Shown here one piece after another: positions 35,227-40,572 of a DNA stretch of 40,572 bases. The notes beneath the pieces are model-generated. The model saw only the letters and a program-made list of their open reading frames with translations. It searched no databases and was not told where the DNA came from. The stretch is from the NCBI GenBank assembly GCA_016870035.1, contig VGCJ01000010.1, positions 1-40,572 of the forward strand. Reading direction: 5' to 3'. Every line of letters begins with the position of its first letter. The first letter of the stretch is position 1. Source of the DNA: Alphaproteobacteria bacterium (GTDB lineage: Bacteria; Pseudomonadota; Alphaproteobacteria; Rhizobiales; Beijerinckiaceae). Made by a program: the position numbers and the translations under genes.

Positions 35227-36690
35227 TTATTTCAGAGCCGCGAAACTACGATGCTGATCAAGCTTCAACGTAGTCAAAACGAGATTATCATATCCGTAGA
35301 TATCGCCGAGCCGCTTGAGCTGACCATCTTCACCCGTGATCACTGTGAAATAGGCTAAATGTACGGGGAGCGGTTCCTCTAATTTGATGACGCGTTCATC
35401 ACGACCGACGAAAGACTTCAATGCGTCTTCGGCATATTTCGGATTTTTCAAAACCATCGCTGCGAGCGAGAAGGGATTCTCAACTCTCACACAACCATGT
35501 GAATAGGCACGATCCGTGTTGGCAAAGAGTTTGCGCATCGGCGTATCATGCAAATAGACTGCATGTTCATTGGGTAGATTAAATTTTACAAAACCCAAAG
35601 CGTTCCGCTCACCGGGAGGTTGCCGGATATAAGTCATGTCACCGTCTTGGGTGATCTCATATCCTGATTTTTCAGCAAATGCCGGATCTTCCGCAAGTTT
35701 TGGAAGAAACTCATTGCGGACAATCGATTGCGGGACATGCCAGCTGGGATTGATGATCAGCGAGTTGATGGCGGCTGAAAACAAAGGCGTTGGCGTATCC
35801 GGCTTACCCACAACCGTTCTTGTGACATATGCAATTTCACCTTTTCGAATGAATTTTAGGGTGAACTCAGGCAAATTCACAAAGATATAATTTTCACCAA
35901 GCTCTGGTGGTACCCAACGCCAACGCTCCATATTCACAACGATGTCAAATGCACTTGGCATTATCATACCGACCATTGCCGTCGTCGTGCGTGTCTTTTG
36001 CGGAAGCGCTTTGGTGACTGGCACTGTCTGACTTAGACTTCCCGTCGTTTCACGAAGCTCCAACAATTTGGCTTTAAGATCAAGATAGCCATTATGATGG
36101 GGTTGATAAGATTGCAGGCGATCTCCCACATTCTGTGTGCCCATCAAATCCGCTAAAACCATTGTCGGACGCGGGATCACTAATCGCGGTGTAATCAATT
36201 TTGACAGTTTGATTGTATCGATCCGCGCGCCGCGCGCATCGCGTGCAAAAGCAACAGCACTCGCAGATAAGATCAAATCCGCTTCGGCGATTTTCCGAGG
36301 ATCCGTTTCCGTTGCAGAGATAAGCGGCGCTGGATAATCGCTTGCATTCATGCCGTCTTCATCGGCGCTCAAGAGGCGGCGCTGGAGGCTTTCACGACGC
36401 TCATCCAGAATCGTGCCGCCAAACCAAAGAGGTGCATCATTGCGAGCCGTGTAGAAATTAAGAAAATTTTCACGATCGGCTTTTGGCCATTTCATAATGA
36501 TTGCTGGTAGCGACCCCGATAGACGAAGCGCTTTGATTTCTTCCGTAATCCGATTTGTCAGATCAAGACTGCTTTGTGTATCTCGTGCCTCAATCGCGGG
36601 GGCGCGATCTTCTGCAAAGGCATAAGGCTCACCGCTGATAAGAAGAAGAGACGCAAGGCAGAGGAAAAGAGTCGATGCAATTGATCTCAT
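35227..36690 (-). CDS. L,D-transpeptidase (YcbB/LdtD-like)
   Basis: A 487-residue exported enzyme that makes 3-3 cross-links in peptidoglycan, or a related link. It has a signal peptide (LFLCLASLLLISGEPYAFAED), the YcbB-type scaffold domain (about 40-190, LNFYTARNDAPLWF), a short peptidoglycan-binding segment (LQSYQPHHNGYLDLKAKLLEL) and the YkuD catalytic domain. The active site SHGCVRVENPFSLA is complete, with Cys400. Its ATG overlaps the stop of the upstream response-regulator gene (ATGA), so the two are translated together. Confidence 0.94.
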   Translation of the reverse strand: MRSIASTLFLCLASLLLISGEPYAFAEDRAPAIEARDTQSSLDLTNRITEEIKALRLSGSLPAIIMKWPKADRENFLNFYTARNDAPLWFGGTILDERRESLQRRLLSADEDGMNASDYPAPLISATETDPRKIAEADLILSASAVAFARDARGARIDTIKLSKLITPRLVIPRPTMVLADLMGTQNVGDRLQSYQPHHNGYLDLKAKLLELRETTGSLSQTVPVTKALPQKTRTTTAMVGMIMPSAFDIVVNMERWRWVPPELGENYIFVNLPEFTLKFIRKGEIAYVTRTVVGKPDTPTPLFSAAINSLIINPSWHVPQSIVRNEFLPKLAEDPAFAEKSGYEITQDGDMTYIRQPPGERNALGFVKFNLPNEHAVYLHDTPMRKLFANTDRAYSHGCVRVENPFSLAAMVLKNPKYAEDALKSFVGRDERVIKLEEPLPVHLAYFTVITGEDGQLKRLGDIYGYDNLVLTTLKLDQHRSFAALK

Positions 36691-37403
36691 GCGGCATCCC
36701 CATAAGCAGGCGGACTAATTTTAAATTCATTTTGAGTGATCTCTTCGATCCGGCGATAGAGTGTGGATCGACTAATGCCTAAGGCGCGTGCAATAGCGGC
36801 AAAAGGTTGCGTATTATTTTTGATTGCAAAAGCAATCACATCTTTTTCAATTGAGGCGAGTGATCGTAATTCCCCGTCGTGATCAATCAAAGGAATGGAT
36901 GCGGAAAATACGTCGTGATGTTGAGGCTCTTTTCCCAATCCCAATAACGGATCGCGAAAAGATAAGGGCTTAGAAGCCGAGAGAGGGATAATGCTTGTCT
37001 GGGTTGCCGACATATCCTTTAGGGACATCTCGGATGGCGCCAGCATGTTCTTTAATGATACGGCAATACGCTCGAACCCCGCAGGAATCAGGCAGAAATC
37101 CTGCGCACCGGCTGCGATCGCCGCGAGCGCCGAATCGAGGGCTGTCGGCTTCACGAGAACGATAATGGGTGTGCGATAGCCCGCCGCATGTAACCTTGTG
37201 ATCACACCCATTCCATCGAGATCCGGCATGACAAGATCGAGCAGAATGGCCGCAATCGCCGGATCACGCCTCTTCATGATTGCATCAAGCGCCTCTTGCC
37301 CTGAGGCAAAAGCAACGGGCTCGTGACCCAAACGCGTGACCAAGCGCGCGAGATGGCTCTGGTGCACGGGATCATCTTCAACGATCAGAATTTTACGCTT
37401 CAT
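36687..37403 (-). CDS. Response-regulator-like protein: degenerate receiver plus Fis-type HTH
   Basis: A 238-residue regulator with an N-terminal receiver (about 1-122), a variable linker and a C-terminal HTH_8/Fis helix-turn-helix (FAAIARALGISRSTLYRRIEE). The receiver keeps the acidic pair Asp10/Asp11 and the acceptor Asp56 (LLDLVMPDLDG). The switch Thr/Ser is Val84 (IIVLVKP), and the invariant Lys of the usual DFLTKP is Ile106 (DFCLIP). The sequence looks derived from an NtrC-type activator, but the AAA+ sigma-54 domain is entirely missing. No histidine kinase is adjacent. It is co-transcribed with the L,D-transpeptidase, so it may control or respond to cell-wall state. I chose the ATG at 37403. 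Confidence 0.87.
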   Translation of the reverse strand: MKRKILIVEDDPVHQSHLARLVTRLGHEPVAFASGQEALDAIMKRRDPAIAAILLDLVMPDLDGMGVITRLHAAGYRTPIIVLVKPTALDSALAAIAAGAQDFCLIPAGFERIAVSLKNMLAPSEMSLKDMSATQTSIIPLSASKPLSFRDPLLGLGKEPQHHDVFSASIPLIDHDGELRSLASIEKDVIAFAIKNNTQPFAAIARALGISRSTLYRRIEEITQNEFKISPPAYGDAA

Positions 37404-37412
37404 ACAATGCGT

Positions 37413-37441
37413 ACTCGAGAGCATTATGATTCGGCTCGAGT
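37413..37441. promoter_or_regulatory. Inverted repeat, candidate operator of the regulator/transpeptidase operon
   Basis: Perfect arms ACTCGAG (37413-37419) and CTCGAGT (37435-37441) are separated by 15 bases, giving 22 bases between centres, about two helical turns. The site ends ten bases before the ATG of the response-regulator-like gene. That fits a dimeric HTH protein binding here, possibly the gene's own product. This is inferred from symmetry and position only. Confidence 0.45.
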
Positions 37442-37544
37442 GTGTCGTTGTTTGGTAAATGCCGCTTTAATGCCGCATTCCGCAAAGCTCGTTTTTTATT
37501 GATTGAGCAGGGGGCGCTTTGTATGAATAAGGGATCTTTCGCCA

Positions 37545-37607
37545 AGTCTTAACAAAAGCGATCTCTTTCTTAACCATCATGATCTAAGTCTTAACCTGAG
37601 TTGGACC
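37545..37607 (+). repeat. Three TCTTAAC boxes spaced exactly 21 bp apart upstream of pepF
   Basis: TCTTAAC occurs three times, with TTAA at 37549, 37570 and 37591. The first and third copies share AAGTCTTAAC; the first and second also share a downstream GATCT. The 21-bp period equals two turns of the helix, so the boxes face the same side of the DNA. The last box ends about 16 bases before the pepF ATG. TTAAC resembles the half-site of the alphaproteobacterial regulator CtrA, but the full TTAA-N7-TTAA site is not present. Confidence 0.6.
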
Positions 37608-37611
37608 CTTC

Positions 37612-39465
37612 ATGCGCACGCTTCTTTCATCACGCTTCCCCATTCATCGCGCCGCGTCCGCGGGCCTTTCTGCATCGGAGACCAAGGCCCTTGGGATTTT
37701 GCCGGAATGGAATTTGACAGATCTTTACCCGGGCACTGATTCTGCCGAGTTGAAATCAGATTTTGAGTGGGTCGAACAGGAAGCGCGTAAATTCGCCGCC
37801 GACTATCGTGGTAAGCTTGATGCACTTCTAAAAGGGAGCTTACCCTCTTCCGCTTTGCATGAAGCAATCAAGCGCTATGAAGCCATAGATGACAAATTAG
37901 GGCGTATCCTCTCTTATGCGGGTCTCGTCTATTCAGGCGACACAACGGATCCAGCACGCGCAAAATTTTATAGCGATACTCAGGATCGCGCGACTACGCT
38001 CAGCACCGAACTTCTCTTTTTTACTCTTGAGCTTAATCGCCTCGATGATGCAATCCTCGATCAAGCCGCAGCACAAGCGCCGCTCTCTCACTACGCGCCG
38101 TGGCTTAAAGATATTCGACTTGAAAAGCCCTATCAGCTTGATGATAAACTCGAGCAAATTTTTCTCGAAAAGTCAGTGACCGGCGTGAATGCGTGGAATC
38201 GCCTTTTTGATGAAACCATGGCAGCGTTGCGATTTGAATTTGATGGCGAAGAGCTGACTCTTGAGCCGATTCTCAATAAATTTCAGGATCCGGATGACTC
38301 TGTACGACGTCGCGCCTCTGATGCGCTCGCTAATACATTTCGTGCTAATCTCCGAACTTTCTCGTTGATCACCAACACGCTTGCGAAAGATAAAGAGATC
38401 TCTGATCGCTGGCGAAATTTTACAGATATCGCCGATAGCCGGCATCTTTCAAACCGCGTTGAACGTGAAGTTGTCGAAGCACTGGTAAGCGCGGTGCGTG
38501 CGGCCTATCCGCGTCTCTCTCATCGCTATTACAAACTGAAAGCGAAGTGGTTCGGCAAAGATGCACTTGATCATTGGGATCGTAACGCGCCACTTCCGCA
38601 AATAGAACAGCCGACAATTCCCTGGACTGATGCGCGGTCGATGGTGCTTGAAGCCTATCGAGATTTTTCATCGCGCATGGCCTCGATCGCAAATGACTTC
38701 TTTGACAAAAATTGGATTGATGCACCCGTGCGTTCAGGAAAAGCACCAGGTGCTTTCGCGCATCCGACTGTGCCGTCAGCTCATCCTTATGTGCTTGTTA
38801 ATTATCTTGGAAAACCGCGTGATGTGATGACGCTTGCGCATGAATTGGGGCATGGCGTTCATCAAGTTTTGGCCGCTTCCAATGGTGCGTTGATGGCGCC
38901 GACTCCATTGACGCTTGCAGAGACAGCCTCAGTCTTCGGTGAGATGCTGACATTCCGTCGACTTCTCGATCGGACGAAAGATCAAAAACAACGCAAATCC
39001 ATGTTGGCCGCCAAAGTTGAAGATATGATCAACACGGTTGTCCGGCAGATCGCGTTTTATACATTCGAACGCGAAATTCATCAGGCACGGCGAAATGGTG
39101 AAATCACCTCAGAGCAGATCGGCGAGATTTGGCTCAAATTGCAAAGTGAAAGTCTTGGGCCATCAATTCGCTTGGGCGATGGTTATGAAACGTTCTGGAC
39201 TTATATTCCGCATTTCATCCATTCGCCCTTCTATGTTTATGCCTATGCGTTTGGTGATTGCTTGGTAAATTCGCTTTACGCAGTTTACGAGAATGCTGTA
39301 GAAGGTTTTGCTGAGCGCTATCTTGCGATGCTTGCAGCGGGCGGTACAAAACATCATTCCGAACTTTTGGCGCCTTTTGGACTTAATGCACGCGATCCGG
39401 CCTTCTGGCAAGTTGGGCTATCTTTGATCGAGCGGATGATTGTCGAGCTTGAGTCTATGGATTAA
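37612..39465 (+). CDS. pepF: M3-family oligoendopeptidase F
   Basis: A zinc metallopeptidase of 617 residues that cuts short peptides in the cytoplasm. The thermolysin-like motif HELGHG (His410, Glu411, His414) is followed by the third ligand Glu at about 437 in LTLAETASVFGEML. The N-terminal helical half matches the PepF/M3B group (LDALLKGSLPSSALHEAIKRYE, LEKPYQLDDKLEQIF). The first 25 or so residues before KALGILPEWNLTDLYPG are not conserved, and no signal peptide is evident. An ABC1-kinase gene follows after 38 bases on the same strand, an arrangement common in Rhizobiales. Confidence 0.96.
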   Translation: MRTLLSSRFPIHRAASAGLSASETKALGILPEWNLTDLYPGTDSAELKSDFEWVEQEARKFAADYRGKLDALLKGSLPSSALHEAIKRYEAIDDKLGRILSYAGLVYSGDTTDPARAKFYSDTQDRATTLSTELLFFTLELNRLDDAILDQAAAQAPLSHYAPWLKDIRLEKPYQLDDKLEQIFLEKSVTGVNAWNRLFDETMAALRFEFDGEELTLEPILNKFQDPDDSVRRRASDALANTFRANLRTFSLITNTLAKDKEISDRWRNFTDIADSRHLSNRVEREVVEALVSAVRAAYPRLSHRYYKLKAKWFGKDALDHWDRNAPLPQIEQPTIPWTDARSMVLEAYRDFSSRMASIANDFFDKNWIDAPVRSGKAPGAFAHPTVPSAHPYVLVNYLGKPRDVMTLAHELGHGVHQVLAASNGALMAPTPLTLAETASVFGEMLTFRRLLDRTKDQKQRKSMLAAKVEDMINTVVRQIAFYTFEREIHQARRNGEITSEQIGEIWLKLQSESLGPSIRLGDGYETFWTYIPHFIHSPFYVYAYAFGDCLVNSLYAVYENAVEGFAERYLAMLAAGGTKHHSELLAPFGLNARDPAFWQVGLSLIERMIVELESMD

Positions 39466-39503
39466 TCGATCCGGCATCATTACTTTTTCGTATTGAGGTG
39501 GTG

Positions 39504-40572
39504 ATGGTGGATAGAGTCATGAGTGAATTAGATCCTGAACGGAACCGCTACTCTGGTCGAGCTATACGCTATGCGCGCGTGGCCACCAATGTTGGCGGTG
39601 TCGCAGCGCGTATTGTCGGCGGGCGTCTCTTCGGTCTTGAGAATGTCGATGATCGTAACGCAACAGCGCTCACCGCTGCGCTTGGGGGATTAAAGGGTCC
39701 TTTGATGAAGGTTGCGCAGTTGCTCGCAACCATACCTGATGCTTTGCCACCTGATTATGCGGCGCAATTGGCGACACTTCAAAGCCAAGCGCCACCCATG
39801 GGCGCGGCCTTTGTTAAGCGCCGCATGATTGCCGAATTAGGGCCGGAATGGCGATCGCATTTTTCTCATTTTGATCTTCATCCAACGGCTGCCGCATCGC
39901 TTGGGCAAGTGCATCAAGCCACTGATCAAACCGGTAAGAAGCTTGCGGTGAAACTTCAATATCCCGATATGGCTTCCGCTGTTGAAGCCGATCTCTTGCA
40001 GCTTGAGATTTTGTTTTCCCTCCATCGGCAATTCGACCCTGCTGTCGATACACGTGAGATTGCCAAAGAGATTGCCGCGCGTATTCGCGAAGAACTTGAT
40101 TATCGTCGTGAGGCGAAACATGCTGCCCTTTATGCGCATATGCTTGCCGATGAAGCGCTTGTGCGCGTTCCGCGAATTCATCAATCCTTATCAACGGCGC
40201 GTCTCTTGACCATGCAATGGCTCGAGGGTCGCAAGATTCTTGATTTCAAATCATCCGATCAAACAGTTCGGAATCATCTGGCTACCGCGATGTTCCGGGC
40301 TTGGTGGCATCCTTTCAGCCGCTTTGGCGTCATCCATGGCGATCCGCATCTTGGCAATTACACCGTGTTTGAAGATGCGGGCGTTGCCTCGGGCATCAAT
40401 CTTCTCGATTTTGGCTGTATCCGAATCTTCCCAGCCAAATTTGTGGGTGGCGTAGTCGATCTCTATCGTGGACTTCTCTCTAACGATCGTGATCGCATCG
40501 TTCATGCTTATGAGACATGGGGCTTTCGCGGGCTGAACGCCGAAGTGATTGACATTCTGAATTTGTGGGCAC
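39504..40572 (+). CDS. ABC1/UbiB-family atypical kinase (3' end missing)
   Basis: The first 356 residues of an ABC1 (AarF/ADCK) protein; the gene runs off the window. The frame has the KxGQ-like motif in variant form (GPLMKVAQLLATIPD, Ala for Gly), the Ala-rich nucleotide loop AAASLGQVHQA, the VAIK-type Lys150 (LAVKLQYP), the catalytic HGDPHLGN (His278) and the metal-binding LLDFG (Asp302). UbiB proteins support ubiquinone synthesis, but the variant KVAQ motif and pairing with pepF point to a separate ABC1 subgroup of unknown role. The ATG at 39504 has GAGG five bases upstream. Confidence 0.92.
   Translation, partial: MVDRVMSELDPERNRYSGRAIRYARVATNVGGVAARIVGGRLFGLENVDDRNATALTAALGGLKGPLMKVAQLLATIPDALPPDYAAQLATLQSQAPPMGAAFVKRRMIAELGPEWRSHFSHFDLHPTAAASLGQVHQATDQTGKKLAVKLQYPDMASAVEADLLQLEILFSLHRQFDPAVDTREIAKEIAARIREELDYRREAKHAALYAHMLADEALVRVPRIHQSLSTARLLTMQWLEGRKILDFKSSDQTVRNHLATAMFRAWWHPFSRFGVIHGDPHLGNYTVFEDAGVASGINLLDFGCIRIFPAKFVGGVVDLYRGLLSNDRDRIVHAYETWGFRGLNAEVIDILNLWA

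Noticed and set aside
37545-37607. CRISPR-like array upstream of pepF
   Set aside because: Only seven to ten bases repeat, with an 11-14-base variable part and three units; this fits binding sites, not CRISPR.

Overview
This window comes from an alphaproteobacterium, most likely of the order Hyphomicrobiales (Rhizobiales). The evidence is the hemC-hemD-mitofilin-hemY block, an Usg-family gene, the ftsE-ftsX-ydcF-plsC order, the rsfS-rlmH-envC-ctpA-deacetylase-rppH order, and one palindrome resembling the intergenic repeats of rhizobia. By eye the base composition is only moderately GC-rich for that order. I cannot name a genus. Most of the window is ordinary chromosomal core, dominated by envelope and housekeeping genes.

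Layout. 1-3414 (+) is a compact Mla (outer-membrane lipid asymmetry) operon in the order mlaF (5' end cut by the window edge), mlaE, mlaD, mlaA, mlaC, mlaB. A convergent FAD-dependent oxidoreductase follows (3456-5054, -), then about 370 bases with no gene. 5426-8018 (+) carries a P-loop kinase, an SGNH esterase and a Bcr/CflA-type efflux pump. 8139-9406 is an IS3-family (IS407-like) insertion sequence that has cut off the 3' end of a small exported-protein gene. Beside it lie a tRNA-Thr(CGT), usg, a rhizobial-type palindrome, a pirin gene and a decayed DMT transporter pseudogene. 12342-16551 (-) is hemC-hemD-mitofilin-like-hemY, divergent from tsaD-gpsA-EVE (+). acsA follows with a textbook terminator, then manC and a glutamine amidotransferase, with convergent hpt. 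A zinc-ribbon/DUF3426 gene is divergent from a long + run of ftsE, ftsX, ydcF-like, plsC, nadD, rsfS, rlmH, envC-like, ctpA, divergent polysaccharide deacetylase and rppH. A DMT permease, an L,D-transpeptidase and a receiver/Fis-HTH regulator lie on the - strand. The window ends with pepF and the 5' part of an ABC1-kinase gene on the + strand.

How the genes fit together. Much of the window serves the cell envelope: Mla lipid transport; FtsEX, an EnvC-like activator, CtpA and a YibQ-like deacetylase for septal peptidoglycan turnover; PlsC for phospholipid synthesis; an L,D-transpeptidase for 3-3 cross-links; ManC for GDP-mannose. The rest is central metabolism (heme, NAD, acetyl-CoA, purine salvage) and translation or RNA maintenance (TsaD, RsfS, RlmH, RppH, tRNA-Thr).

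I found no convincing new multi-gene system. The most notable signals are signs of gene decay and unusual control. In-frame TAG codons interrupt two otherwise recognisable genes: the DMT transporter at 12114-12116, which also has a frameshift, and the polysaccharide deacetylase at 32830-32832. The insertion sequence truncates an exported-protein gene and shows no target duplication. The regulator upstream of the L,D-transpeptidase has a degenerate receiver and no AAA+ domain. The region between that regulator and pepF holds three boxes spaced exactly 21 bp apart and an inverted repeat that looks like an operator.
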